64,000 nt of DNA from Sphingomonas sp. AOB5. GTDB lineage: Bacteria; Pseudomonadota; Alphaproteobacteria; Sphingomonadales; Sphingomonadaceae. Every line of letters begins with the position of its first letter. Position 1 is the stretch's first letter. Of this stretch, positions 18,325-27,546 are shown one piece after another. The notes beneath the pieces are model-generated. The model was not told the origin of the DNA, ran no database searches, and saw only the letters and a list, made by a program, of their open reading frames with translations. The DNA is taken from contig NZ_JARNTV010000010.1 in assembly GCF_029433115.1 (NCBI RefSeq), positions 38,509 to 102,508 of the forward strand, given 5' to 3'. Made by a program: the position numbers and the translations under genes.

Positions 18325-19614
18325 CTATTTCGGCACGTCCAGATCGCTCGGCGCACTGCCAGCCTTCATGTACCGCCGCAGTTCCACCCCGTCCGCCAGC
18401 GGATAGCCGCCATCCGGCCAGGCCCGCCGCGCCCGGCGCAGCAGTTCGTCCAGTTCGCCCGCATCCGGCCGGATCTCCTTGTGCGGCCACTGGTCCAGCC
18501 GCCCGCGATAGGCCGCCAGGAAATCGGTGGTCCGCTTTAGGCTCTTGCCGCCGCCGTCATAGCTCCACAGGTCGACGCCGACGCACGACCCCATCTCCGC
18601 CACGTCATAGGCCGCGAGCAGCGCATAGATCGAGTAGTGGAAGCTCCGCGTGCGGATCAGCTCGCGCGGCAGGCTGCCGTCCACGGTGAACTGGTCCGCG
18701 ATCCGCCGCTTGGGGAATGCCTCGACCACCTTCCTGGTCAGGTCCGGCCGCCGCGCGAACAGTGCGAACTGCACCACCTGCGCATCGAACCACATCGCAT
18801 GGTTGTTCTTCGCCGTGTCCTCGGCCTTGCCGTTGCGGCTCTTGTACATCCAGTCGAGATAGTCGCTGAACCACTTCTCGAGCCCCGCCTGCTCCTCGGG
18901 CTTCAGAACGTTCGTCGGGCCGATCAGCCCGATCGTCTCGATCACCCGCGCCAGCCGCGTGGTGTCGATGATCCCCTCGGCGCGCCCGTCCTCGCGGCCC
19001 GGCACTGCCTGCCCGAAGTTCATGTTCGGGTTCATCCTGGTCCGCGGATCGAGGAACCAGATCTTGACCAGAAACGCCGCGCGCTGGGCGTACCGGACAT
19101 TGCCCGAGAAATAATATGCCAGCCCCAGCGTCTCGACGTCCGCGCTCATCGATTCCAGATCGGCGAGGTCATACTTGTCGCTCGACCGGTCCGGATTGAT
19201 CTCGCCATCGCGGCGAATGTACGGCAACCCGTCCGGCTTGGTCTTGTCCGGCCACCAGTACGGGCCGACGCTCAGATAATCGTGCCGGTCACCCGAGGGC
19301 GGGATCGTGCGCTTGTCGACCACCATGTACGGCCCGCGCGTCAGCGCCGCATTCGCCTTGCCGATCAGCGCGGTATAGGCCGCGCCCACCGCCGGATCAC
19401 TGTCCTTCGCGGCCTTCAGCCGCTCCATCGTGTCCGGCTGCAAGAAAAAGGTCCTGCGTCCGCCGAACGCGGCGGAATATCCGTCCGCGCCCATGCAGAC
19501 TGGCTGCTGAACTAGGGGGCCAGGGGAGGCTATCCCGGATTGTGTCACAGCCACTGGCGCAAGCGCCATCAGGACAAGGGAAGTCGAAACCAGAGCAAAT
19601 CGGCGCATGCGCAT
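18325..19614 (-). CDS. Alginate_lyase-fold (PF05426, PL5/PL38-like) secreted polysaccharide lyase
   Basis: 429 residues with a signal peptide (about 1-24). The family is recognised from RDGEINPDRSSDKYDLADLESMS, FSGNVRYAQRAAFLVKIWFLDPRTRMNPNMNFGQA, and especially NNHAMWFDAQ at about residue 270, the Asn-His active-site motif of the alginate lyase superfamily. The related PL38 enzymes include glucuronan lyases. Depolymerisation by beta-elimination would give the unsaturated ends attacked by the GH105. The exact uronan cannot be told from sequence. It sits 16 bases downstream of the receptor gene, in one operon with it. Confidence 0.85.
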   Translation of the reverse strand: MRMRRFALVSTSLVLMALAPVAVTQSGIASPGPLVQQPVCMGADGYSAAFGGRRTFFLQPDTMERLKAAKDSDPAVGAAYTALIGKANAALTRGPYMVVDKRTIPPSGDRHDYLSVGPYWWPDKTKPDGLPYIRRDGEINPDRSSDKYDLADLESMSADVETLGLAYYFSGNVRYAQRAAFLVKIWFLDPRTRMNPNMNFGQAVPGREDGRAEGIIDTTRLARVIETIGLIGPTNVLKPEEQAGLEKWFSDYLDWMYKSRNGKAEDTAKNNHAMWFDAQVVQFALFARRPDLTRKVVEAFPKRRIADQFTVDGSLPRELIRTRSFHYSIYALLAAYDVAEMGSCVGVDLWSYDGGGKSLKRTTDFLAAYRGRLDQWPHKEIRPDAGELDELLRRARRAWPDGGYPLADGVELRRYMKAGSAPSDLDVPK

Positions 19615-19630
19615 ATCCCCTCGCGCCCCG

Positions 19631-22537
19631 TCAGAACCGGAACCGCGCGCCGAAATAATATTGCGGCCCGCTCTCGCTCACCTCGGCGATGCTGTCGTAC
19701 CCACCCTTGTAGAACACGTCCTTGGTGTTGGTGACGTTGAGCACCTGGAACTTCAGCTGGATGTTCTTGGTGATGTCATACTGGGCCGACAGGTTGAGAT
19801 AGCCGGCATCCTGCACGCTGCGGTTGGTGCCGCCATTCGGCTTGTAATAGTGCGAGCGGTAGCGATAGGCGGCGCGAACCGAGAAGCCGCTCTTCTCCCA
19901 ATAGACCGTGCCGCTGGCGACGTACTTGGACAGGCCGATCAGGTTGCTCGGCTCCATATAGGCGATCAGCGTCGACGTATCGGGATACTGGAAGTTCGCG
20001 AAGGCGACGTTCAGCGAGCCCTGCACGCCGAACCCGTCGAGCGGCGCGGGCAGCCAGTTGAACGCATGGCTGCCGGTCAGCTCGATGCCGTACAGACGCC
20101 GCGTCTCCGGATCGTTCGAAGGCGCGATCAGGTTGATGTTGTAATCGCGGTTGGTCGGGGTGCCGCCATCCACAACGGTGGTGACGTTGATCGTCGTCGG
20201 GATCGCTTCCGAACGCGAGATCACCGTGCCGACCAGCCATTTGTGATACAGCGCGACCGAGAACAAAGTGTCGCGCGAGAGGTAGAATTCGAAGCTGGCG
20301 TCCGCATTCCAGCCGCGCAGCGGCTTCAGCCCCGGATTGCCGCTGGTCGCGTTGAACACGATATTGTCGGCGTCGGTGCCCGCGGTCGGGTTCAGGTTGA
20401 TGCCCGCGCCAAAGCTCTCGATCGGCGAACGCGACAGGGCGCGATAACCGGCCAGGCGCACCTTGAACTTCGGGGTGACCTCGAACGACACGTTCAGGCT
20501 GGGCAGCCAATATTCATAGCTGCTGGTCAACACATCGGTGCGGATCGCCCCAGTCGGGTCGGCGGCGACGGTGTAGTTGTCCGCCGCGGTATCGATCGTC
20601 ACGCGGAACGGCAGGCGGTAACCGACCGAGCGGATATCGGTACGGACATAGCGCACGCCGGCATTGCCGCTGAAGTGCGTGGCGCCCAGATCGCCCTGGA
20701 AATTGGCCATGACGTAGCCGGCCTTGATCCGCTCGCGGACATTGATGTCGCCCGGATCGCGTGTCTCGGTCGGCAGGGCCAATGCGCTGTCGCTGCCGGT
20801 GAAGGTGCGGAACAGGCAGGCATTGTCGAACGTCGCCCAGTTGGTGACGTTGGTGTTGGTCGATCCGAAATAGCTCTTGGTCGGGAAGGCCGTGCGGCAA
20901 TCCGTGTTCGCCTTGGCGATGATCTGCGCCGGGGTCATCCCGCCATAGCCGACGATAGTGTTCAGATCGGTGTTGGCGTTGCCGTCCAGCGTGCGGGTAT
21001 GCTCGGAGAAGCGCCCGCCGGCCTTGATCGAGGTGATGAAGCTGTTCTCGAAATCATATTGCGCGTCGACGCGGCCGGCATAGATGTCGTCCTCGCGGTC
21101 GGTCACGAAGCGATTGCGCGCATAGACGGCGTTGGCGGCTGACGCGTTGAAGTTCGCCGGATTGGTGATGTCGAAATTGTTGAAGGTGACGATCGGCACG
21201 TCGGGGCTGTTCGAATAATCGAGCGTGTAGCCGACGCGGGTGGTCGAGCGCATGCGCGTGGCGCGCTGCGTCTCGGTGCGGTGCGATTTCGAGAAGGAGC
21301 CGTCGGCGGTGATGAAGAACTGGCCGGAACGCCAGGTCACCGTGGCGCCGCCGCCATAATATTCCTCGTCGCGCTCGCGCAGCTCGAGCTGGTTCTCGAG
21401 GTTGGAGTTGCCCGAGAATTTGATCAGCGCGCCATCCGAATAGCCGTTGCTGCCGTCGCCGACGATCTCGGGACGCAGGCCGCGCAGGCCCTCGGCAATC
21501 GCGAAGACGTTGCGCTCCTCGGTCGATTCACGCTTCGAATATTGACCGTCGAACGCGATATCGAGCGTCTCGGTCGGCCGCCATTGCAGCGTGCCCATCA
21601 CCGCGTTGCGCAGTTCGCGGGTGCGCTGCTGGCGGAAGCTGCGCGACTGGGTGGCGTAATAGGTATCGCCAATCGTCTCGCCAATGCCGGTGCGGGGCGC
21701 CGCGCCAACCTGGCAGTTGGAATTGGCTCCCGCGGCGTTGAGCACCGCGGTCGTGCCCGTCACCAGCGTGCCGTTGGTCGCATAGGTGTTGCACGGCACG
21801 AACACCGCATTGCCGTTGTAGTAATCCTCCGGCGCGGCGACGTCCTGCCGCTGCACGCCGATCGAAATGCCGATATCGCCGATCCCGGTGCGGAACTGGT
21901 CGACATAGGAAAGGTTCGCGCGATAGCCGAGGCCGTCGCGGCCGATGATGTCGTCGTCCTTGGGCAGGAACGACCCACGGAACTCGCCCTGGATGCGGCG
22001 CTTGCCATATTCCAGCGGGCGCAGCGAACGCAGCTCGATCACGCCGCCGATGCCGCCTTCGAGGAAGTCCGCGCGCTGCGTCTTGTAGACCAGCACGCCG
22101 TTGACCAGTTCCGACGGGAACTGCTGGAACGCGACCGAACGATCCGGCCCCGCGGTCGAGACTTCGCGGCCGTTGAAGGTCGAGAAGCTCAGCGTCGGCC
22201 CCAGGCCACGCACCGAAAGCTCGTTGGCATTGCCCTTGAAACGGTCGGCCGAAACGCCGGTGATGCGCTCCAGCGTGTCGCCCACGCTGTTATCGGGCAG
22301 CGCGCCGATCTCGTCATTGACGATACCGTCCAGCACCACGTCCGCATTGCGCTTCACGTCGATCGAGTTGCGCTGCGTCGCGCGCGCACCGGTGACGACG
22401 ATGGCTTCGTCCTCCTGAACCGCGGGCGTCTCGTCCTGCGCATCCTGGGCCCAGGCGGGCATCGCGGCGCAAGCGGTGGCGAGAAGCAGACCCTTAAGTG
22501 CAGTGCGGCCGGCAGCGGCAAAACGACGTTCAGACAT
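19631..22537 (-). CDS. TonB-dependent receptor of the uronan locus
   Basis: 968 residues from the ATG at 22537, which has AGGGGG upstream; the frame back to 22597 runs through the operator and is rejected. Signal peptide to about residue 30 (ACAAMPAWAQ), a TonB-box-like EAIVVTGARATQRNS, the plug domain (DNSVGDTLERITGVSADRF), then a 22-strand-type barrel ending in YYFGARFRF with the terminal Phe. It belongs to the sphingomonad oligosaccharide-uptake receptors. Substrate is inferred from neighbours: lyase-made uronic oligosaccharides. It carries its own GntR-type operator 48 bases upstream of the start. Confidence 0.92.
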   Translation of the reverse strand: MSERRFAAAGRTALKGLLLATACAAMPAWAQDAQDETPAVQEDEAIVVTGARATQRNSIDVKRNADVVLDGIVNDEIGALPDNSVGDTLERITGVSADRFKGNANELSVRGLGPTLSFSTFNGREVSTAGPDRSVAFQQFPSELVNGVLVYKTQRADFLEGGIGGVIELRSLRPLEYGKRRIQGEFRGSFLPKDDDIIGRDGLGYRANLSYVDQFRTGIGDIGISIGVQRQDVAAPEDYYNGNAVFVPCNTYATNGTLVTGTTAVLNAAGANSNCQVGAAPRTGIGETIGDTYYATQSRSFRQQRTRELRNAVMGTLQWRPTETLDIAFDGQYSKRESTEERNVFAIAEGLRGLRPEIVGDGSNGYSDGALIKFSGNSNLENQLELRERDEEYYGGGATVTWRSGQFFITADGSFSKSHRTETQRATRMRSTTRVGYTLDYSNSPDVPIVTFNNFDITNPANFNASAANAVYARNRFVTDREDDIYAGRVDAQYDFENSFITSIKAGGRFSEHTRTLDGNANTDLNTIVGYGGMTPAQIIAKANTDCRTAFPTKSYFGSTNTNVTNWATFDNACLFRTFTGSDSALALPTETRDPGDINVRERIKAGYVMANFQGDLGATHFSGNAGVRYVRTDIRSVGYRLPFRVTIDTAADNYTVAADPTGAIRTDVLTSSYEYWLPSLNVSFEVTPKFKVRLAGYRALSRSPIESFGAGINLNPTAGTDADNIVFNATSGNPGLKPLRGWNADASFEFYLSRDTLFSVALYHKWLVGTVISRSEAIPTTINVTTVVDGGTPTNRDYNINLIAPSNDPETRRLYGIELTGSHAFNWLPAPLDGFGVQGSLNVAFANFQYPDTSTLIAYMEPSNLIGLSKYVASGTVYWEKSGFSVRAAYRYRSHYYKPNGGTNRSVQDAGYLNLSAQYDITKNIQLKFQVLNVTNTKDVFYKGGYDSIAEVSESGPQYYFGARFRF

Positions 22538-22584
22538 TCCAATCCCCCTGAAGGTAAGTTCGCCCGTTACCGGGTCTTGCGATT

Positions 22585-22615
22585 TTGGTAAGGCCAATAT
22601 GTTACCGGTGTCAAC
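22585..22615 (-). promoter_or_regulatory. Promoter with GntR-type operator for the receptor-lyase operon
   Basis: On the minus strand TTGACA (22615-22610) is followed after about 17 bases by the operator TTGGTAAGGCCAA (22585-22597 as read on the plus strand). The operator thus covers the -10 to +1 zone, so bound repressor would block polymerase. Confidence 0.65.
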
Positions 22616-22661
22616 CCAATTGTCCTGATCGACCCTGCCGGGCCGGGCAAATCAAGGGCTT

Positions 22662-24545
22662 TCAGCGATAGGTGAGGGTCCAGCTGATGGTCAGCGGACG
22701 GTCGAGGCGCATCGCCCCGCGGCTGCACGCGACGCGAGTCGCGAACGCCCCGCTCGGCGCCCGGTATTTGGGATCCGATACCGGCGCGGCGGTGCAGTCC
22801 CCTGCCCCGGATGCGCTGAACCCGGTGACGTCGCCCGACGCGAAACGAATGTCATTCCCCATAGCGGAAGCGCCCGAGGAGAAGCTGGCGAACTCCATAT
22901 CAATCGCCTTCAGCGTGATCGGCCGGGGTGCGCTGTAGCGGTCGGTTCGCGTGATCTTTCCCGGCGAAAATTCGTAGCGCGTCTCCACCGTCAGCCGCGC
23001 GTCCTGCTCGGCATCGGGCTTGCCCATGCGGTCCATCGCCGTCATTCGATAGGTGACGATACTGGTCTGGCCACTGGTCCGGTAGGTCACGTCACGGAAC
23101 CATGCCAGCGGCATCAGCACGCTGCCATCGGCCAAGGTGAAGCGCGGCACGAGGTGCGGATATTGTGCGTCCGCCGATCCCGAAAGCATCCCCGCGGAAT
23201 AGGGCACCGGGAAATAGGGGCTGTGCATATGCTGCCCCACCGCCCCGTTGATCAGCGGCAGCCCGATCACATGCCCGCGGTCGCGGATCGTCAGCAGCGC
23301 GCGGTCATGCTCGCCTTTCGCGAACCATGTGAAGGTCGATTTGGGCAGCGTATTCAGCCAGCCGGCATAGCCCGGCGCAGTCGCCCTGCCCTTATATCCC
23401 AGCTCGTTCCAGATCGCGTTGGTATAGATATATTGCCGCGCAAGGCTCAGATTCTCGCCCAGGATCCGGTGCTTGCCGCGATAGGCGTCGGTGCGTCGCC
23501 CGCCGTCCCACAGATTGACCGAACCGGTCGTGCGATCGAGCCAGAAATCGGCATAGCGCGCCGCGATCCGGCTCGACCAGGCATAGGCCATGTCGCGCTC
23601 GTCATCGCTCAGCACGCCAAGTTTCGCCGCGGCGGTCAGCACTTCCAGCATCGCGGTCTCGCCATAGGCGCCGATGCTGCGGCCATATTCCCAGCCCTCG
23701 CCGGTCATGTTCGCGCGCAACAGCATCAGCTCGGCCGAACGGCGCAGCCATGCCTTGACCTCGGGCGTCGGCGTCATGCCAGTCTCGATGAAATGCTGCG
23801 CGATCTCGCCGATCAGCAGCACCGAGTAACGGTCGAACCGGCCATCGCCCTCGGTCTCATCGGCGAAGCCGAACTCGCCCGAATAGGTGCGATAATGATC
23901 GAGCATCTTCGCCAGCAGCGCCTCGCTGCCGCTCGCATCTTCCCACCCTAGCAGGAAGCGCAACCGCGCCACGCTGAACGCCACGCCGTAATAATTATTG
24001 GGCAAATTGATCAGCTTGAGCGTCGCCGGATCGACGAAGCGCCGCCAGTCGAGTTGCACCTTCAGCTTCGCCAGCGTCTGCGGCCGCACCGCCGGATCGA
24101 GCAGCCCGGCTTCCTTCAGCGAATGCAGCGCCGAGATGTAGTAATAGATGCCCCAGCTGTCGTTGGTATCGCCCAGCGTCATGTCGGCAATGTCGCGATA
24201 GCCCGCCAGATAGGTGGCGAAGCGCGGATCGGTGCGCGGCGTGTCGAGCAGCAGATAGGATAGCCCCACCGCGATCTTGCCCGGCAGGAACTTGTCGCCG
24301 CTGCCGAACACACCCTGCCCGTCGATCTTCAGCTCACGCCGGTCGCGCAGCAGCTGGTGGAGCAGCCCCTCGAGTTGCGGGATCAGCCGCCCCTCGATGG
24401 TCGCGTTCATCGGCGGGGGCGAGACATAGGCGCTGCCATGCGGCCCCATGTCGAATATCTGCGCGGCCGCCATCGGCGCGCCGCCAAGCAAGGTAGCGCT
24501 AAAAACACCGGCGCACAGAAACGCTTTCAGGCTGCGACTCCGCAA
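22662..24545 (-). CDS. Unclassified secreted protein of a uronan-degradation locus; candidate polysaccharide-active enzyme
   Basis: 627 residues. The start is TTG at 24545, with GGAGAGG five to six bases upstream; it is needed to give a signal peptide (LKAFLCAGVFSATLLGGAPMAAAQ), and no ATG in frame does so. The first 430 residues read as an alpha-helical toroid (NNYYGVAFSVARLRFLLGW, FDRYSVLLIGEIAQHFIETG, GWEYGRSIGAYGETAMLEVL), loosely like DUF2264 proteins. The last 200 are beta-rich, with HMHSPYFPVPYSAGML between. That two-domain plan is common to many polysaccharide lyases. I cannot place it in a known family. It has its own operator and lies between the receptor and the regulator. Confidence 0.8.
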   Translation of the reverse strand: MRSRSLKAFLCAGVFSATLLGGAPMAAAQIFDMGPHGSAYVSPPPMNATIEGRLIPQLEGLLHQLLRDRRELKIDGQGVFGSGDKFLPGKIAVGLSYLLLDTPRTDPRFATYLAGYRDIADMTLGDTNDSWGIYYYISALHSLKEAGLLDPAVRPQTLAKLKVQLDWRRFVDPATLKLINLPNNYYGVAFSVARLRFLLGWEDASGSEALLAKMLDHYRTYSGEFGFADETEGDGRFDRYSVLLIGEIAQHFIETGMTPTPEVKAWLRRSAELMLLRANMTGEGWEYGRSIGAYGETAMLEVLTAAAKLGVLSDDERDMAYAWSSRIAARYADFWLDRTTGSVNLWDGGRRTDAYRGKHRILGENLSLARQYIYTNAIWNELGYKGRATAPGYAGWLNTLPKSTFTWFAKGEHDRALLTIRDRGHVIGLPLINGAVGQHMHSPYFPVPYSAGMLSGSADAQYPHLVPRFTLADGSVLMPLAWFRDVTYRTSGQTSIVTYRMTAMDRMGKPDAEQDARLTVETRYEFSPGKITRTDRYSAPRPITLKAIDMEFASFSSGASAMGNDIRFASGDVTGFSASGAGDCTAAPVSDPKYRAPSGAFATRVACSRGAMRLDRPLTISWTLTYR

Positions 24546-24560
24546 CTGGCCTCTCCCATT

Positions 24561-24587
24561 TTGGTCAGGCCAATTAGTCTTACCTGT
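24561..24587 (-). promoter_or_regulatory. Promoter with GntR-type operators for the 627-residue protein gene
   Basis: TTGGTCAGGCCAA (24561-24573) is a near-perfect palindrome next to an imperfect copy (TTAGTCTTACCTG, 24575-24587). Read on the minus strand a TTGACC -35 candidate (24600-24595) lies 17 bases before a CTAATT -10, with the operator immediately downstream. Confidence 0.6.
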
Positions 24588-24596
24588 TGTCCCGGG

Positions 24597-25361
24597 TCAA
24601 GCGGCCCCGATGTTGAGCCGGCGCGAAACCTTGTCGCGACGCGCGTCGATCTCGTTACGCGCGCGCTCCATCGCTTCCAGTTCGGTCGCTTCCAGCAGGT
24701 CGTCTACCACGGTGCGCAGATGCGCCCGCATCGCGTTGCGCGCCGCCTCGGGATCGCGGGCGCGCAGCGCCTCCACCATCGGGCGATGCTCCTCGATTCG
24801 CGGCGTGATGCCGCCCTTCTTCGCCCGAGCGAAGATGTTGGCACTCAGCGGCGATTTGGCGCGCAGCTCCCACAGATATTCCACCACGCCGCGGATCGCC
24901 GCATTGTCGGTCGCGGAAGCAATGGCGAGGTGGAAACGGCGGTCGGCGTCCATCACCGCAGCCTCGTCGTCCTGGCCCATTTCCTCCAGGATTCCCTGCA
25001 ACTCCGCCAGTTGCTCGTCGCTGATCGTCACCGCGGCCAGCGCGATCGCCTCGCCTTCGAACAGGATGCGCGCCTCGGTCAGGTCGAACGCGCCGATATC
25101 ATATTCCAGCGCGTCCTCGGGCCGGCCGGGGCCATGGTCGCGCCGCGTGACATACAGACCGGAGCCGTGCCGCGCCTCGATCCAGCCGCGCATTTCCAGC
25201 GCGATCATCGCCTCGCGGATGGTCGGACGGCTGACCTTATACTCCTCGGCCAGGTCGCGCTCGCCGGGCAGGCGCGTTCCCGGCGACCAGCGCCCATCCT
25301 CGATCGATTCCGCGATCGACGCCGCGACCTTCTGATAGAGCTTGTTGCCGGTGATTTTCAT
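24597..25361 (-). CDS. GntR-family (FadR subfamily) transcriptional regulator of the uronan locus
   Basis: 254 residues from the ATG at 25361 (MKITGNKLYQ). An N-terminal winged helix (about 8-75) shows the FadR-type pattern SPGTRLPGERDLAEEYKVSRPTIREAMIALEMRGWIEARHGSGLYV. The C-terminal FCD domain (about 95-235) has the expected RRFHLAIASATDN and EEHRPMVEALRARDPEAARNAMRAHL stretches with metal-binding histidines. FadR/UxuR/ExuR relatives bind TTGGT-N-ACCAA palindromes and often sense uronates. Sites of that type precede every operon of the locus. It reads away from the mannonate dehydratase across a shared control region. Confidence 0.9.
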   Translation of the reverse strand: MKITGNKLYQKVAASIAESIEDGRWSPGTRLPGERDLAEEYKVSRPTIREAMIALEMRGWIEARHGSGLYVTRRDHGPGRPEDALEYDIGAFDLTEARILFEGEAIALAAVTISDEQLAELQGILEEMGQDDEAAVMDADRRFHLAIASATDNAAIRGVVEYLWELRAKSPLSANIFARAKKGGITPRIEEHRPMVEALRARDPEAARNAMRAHLRTVVDDLLEATELEAMERARNEIDARRDKVSRRLNIGAA

Positions 25362-25388
25362 ATGTGACTGTTTCCCACATCTCGCCGG

Positions 25389-25428
25389 TTGACACAATCA
25401 GGCCGGACAGCCGATATTGGTCTGACCA
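25389..25428 (+). promoter_or_regulatory. Promoter and GntR-type operator of the mannonate dehydratase gene
   Basis: TTGACA (25389-25394), a GATATT -10 candidate at 25413-25418 (18-base spacer) and the operator TTGGTCTGACCA (25417-25428) follow each other. The layout copies the other two promoters of the locus: the operator overlaps the -10/+1 zone. The site may also affect the divergent regulator gene. Confidence 0.65.
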
Positions 25429-25446
25429 CTCCCGGGGAATGCTGCC

Positions 25447-26658
25447 TTGCCAACCATCACTTCCGCCCGCGTCATCGTGACGTGCCCAGGCAGAAACTTC
25501 ATCACGCTGAAGATCGAGACCGACCAGGGCGTGTACGGTGTCGGCGACGCGACTCTCAACGGGCGCGAGCTGGCGGTGGCCAGCTATCTGACGGACCATG
25601 TGATTCCCTGCCTGATCGGCCGCGACGCACACCGGATCGAGGATATCTGGCAGTATCTCTACAAGGGCGCTTACTGGCGCCGCGGCCCGGTCACCATGTC
25701 GGCCATCGCTGCGGTCGACATGGCCCTGTGGGACATCAAGGGCAAGCTCGCGGGCCTGCCCGTCTATCAGCTTTTGGGCGGCGCCAGCCGCGAAGGCTGC
25801 ATGGTTTATGGTCATGCCAATGGTAGCGATATCTCCGAAACCATCGAGCGCGCGCAGGAATATCTGGAATTCGGCTACAAGGCCGTCCGCCTGCAATCGG
25901 GCGTGCCCGGCCTGAAGGCCACCTACGGCGTGTCGGGCGAGCGCTTCTATTACGAGCCGGCCAAGGGCAATCTGCCCGACGAGACCTGCTGGTCCACCTC
26001 CAAATATCTCCGCTCGGTCCCCGAACTCTTCCAGAAGGGCCGCGACGCGCTGGGCTGGGATCTGCACCTGCTCCATGACGTCCATCATCGCTGCACCCCG
26101 ATCGAGGCTGCGCGGCTGGGCAAGGATCTCGAACCCTATCGCCTGTTCTGGCTCGAGGACGCCACCCCCGCCGAGGATCAGGCCGCCTTCCGCCTGATCC
26201 GTCAGCACACCACGACGCCTCTCGCGGTGGGCGAGATCTTCAACTCGATCTGGGACTGCAAGCAGCTGATCGAGGAACAACTGATCGACTATATCCGCGC
26301 CACCGTGGTCCATGCCGGCGGCATCACCCATCTGCGCCGCATCGCGGGCCTTGCCGACCTGTATCAGGTCCGCACCGGCTGCCACGGCGCGACCGACCTG
26401 TCGCCGGTCTCGATGGCCGCCGCGCTGCATTTCGGCATCTCGGTCCCGAATTTCGGCATCCAGGAATATATGCGCCACACGCCGGAAACCGACGCGGTGT
26501 TCCCGCACGCCTATTCGTTCCAGGACGGCCTGATGCACCCCGGCGACAAGCCCGGCCTTGGCGTCGACATCGACGAGAAACTGGCCGCGGGGTACGAATA
26601 TAACCGCGCGTACCTGCCGGTGAACCGGCTCGAGGACGGGACGATGTTCAACTGGTGA
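25447..26658 (+). CDS. manD: D-mannonate dehydratase, enolase superfamily (ManD/RspA type)
   Basis: 403 residues, the same length as characterised ManD proteins. It would dehydrate D-mannonate to 2-keto-3-deoxygluconate, the step after fructuronate reduction in glucuronate breakdown. Seen: [54 protein letters not shown] (His) and the C-terminal [19 protein letters not shown], plus acidic metal ligands in [13 protein letters not shown] and VGEIF. The start is TTG at 25447; the nearby ATG at 25439 is out of frame. Some family members act weakly on D-gluconate, so activity should not be assumed from the fold alone. It is in the GntR regulon by operator. Confidence 0.9.
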   Translation: MPTITSARVIVTCPGRNFITLKIETDQGVYGVGDATLNGRELAVASYLTDHVIPCLIGRDAHRIEDIWQYLYKGAYWRRGPVTMSAIAAVDMALWDIKGKLAGLPVYQLLGGASREGCMVYGHANGSDISETIERAQEYLEFGYKAVRLQSGVPGLKATYGVSGERFYYEPAKGNLPDETCWSTSKYLRSVPELFQKGRDALGWDLHLLHDVHHRCTPIEAARLGKDLEPYRLFWLEDATPAEDQAAFRLIRQHTTTPLAVGEIFNSIWDCKQLIEEQLIDYIRATVVHAGGITHLRRIAGLADLYQVRTGCHGATDLSPVSMAAALHFGISVPNFGIQEYMRHTPETDAVFPHAYSFQDGLMHPGDKPGLGVDIDEKLAAGYEYNRAYLPVNRLEDGTMFNW

Positions 26659-26661
26659 GGG

Positions 26662-27504
26662 TTAATTGAAACTGGCCTGAAAGCTCGTCGGCGTCAGCGA
26701 CACATGTGCATCGAGCGGCGGGCATATTTCGAATGCTCGTGGCTCGCGCGCGAAGTTCCATAGCCGCACGAGTCGCCATTTCTCCCGGTGACTGTCCGCC
26801 ACGGCGAGTTCATTGCGAGTGATGTGGAAGGGAGTTCGTTCCCAGCCATTCGTGGTCTTCACTTCGATCAGCCGCGCGCGACCATTGGGGTCGAAACTCG
26901 CAATGTCATAACCCGCGCCGTCACCATCGAGGTCGGCCACCCAGCGGACGCGCTCGGCAAGGTCCGGCCGGCCAGCATTAGCAAGCGACACGCGTTCATG
27001 CGCCAATACCCGCTGCTCACCCGCACGGCCCAACGCGCGATTACGCGCGTCTCGCTCGGCGACATCGTATTTGCGCGCGATCGCCATCATTTGCTCTAGC
27101 TCGTCAGGCGGCGGAAGGTTGCTATGCGTCGGCGGTGGCCCGATCCACAGCGCAGTCTCCTCGCGAACTCGCGATAAGGCCGGTGCCAAGGCCATTCGAG
27201 TAACCGGAGACAGCCATTCAGGGTGCCTCGCCAGCCATCGAGCGACCGCGTCGGCCAAGGATCCCTGATAGTTGAACGCTGGCTTGTAGCCTGGAATCCA
27301 AACCTCTCCCAGGCCCTTCAGCACTGCGCTGATATTCTGATGTTTATACTCGATTGAGCCGCGCTGGCGATCAATGATCAGCTGCAACTGCCGATTATGC
27401 TCGGCCTTGTTGTACGGTATCCCGGCTTCATCATCGGCAAGCATCGCGAAATAATCGGCGACGACCGCATCGTTCTGCTCGTCGCTCCAATCGCTGTCAG
27501 CCAT
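26662..27504 (-). CDS. DUF3883-domain protein with a PD-(D/E)XK-like C-terminus
   Basis: 280 residues, no signal peptide. The C-terminal 110 residues fit DUF3883: RNRALGRAGEQRVLAHE, GYDIASFDPNGRARLIEVKTTNG (Asp then Glu-x-Lys, a nuclease-like core), and FHITRNELAVADSHREKWRLVRLWNF. The N-terminal half has a DUF3883-associated look (YNKAEHNRQLQLIIDRQRGSIEYKHQNISAVLKGLG). Members occur alone or in restriction and defence modules; none is visible here. The gene is less GC-rich than its neighbours and starts 42 bases after the 3' end of tRNA-Gly, so it may have come in by transfer. Confidence 0.78.
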   Translation of the reverse strand: MADSDWSDEQNDAVVADYFAMLADDEAGIPYNKAEHNRQLQLIIDRQRGSIEYKHQNISAVLKGLGEVWIPGYKPAFNYQGSLADAVARWLARHPEWLSPVTRMALAPALSRVREETALWIGPPPTHSNLPPPDELEQMMAIARKYDVAERDARNRALGRAGEQRVLAHERVSLANAGRPDLAERVRWVADLDGDGAGYDIASFDPNGRARLIEVKTTNGWERTPFHITRNELAVADSHREKWRLVRLWNFAREPRAFEICPPLDAHVSLTPTSFQASFN

Positions 27505-27546
27505 TCGGGAAAGCTAGGATGAAACTTCGATGCTGTCACGTTCAGC

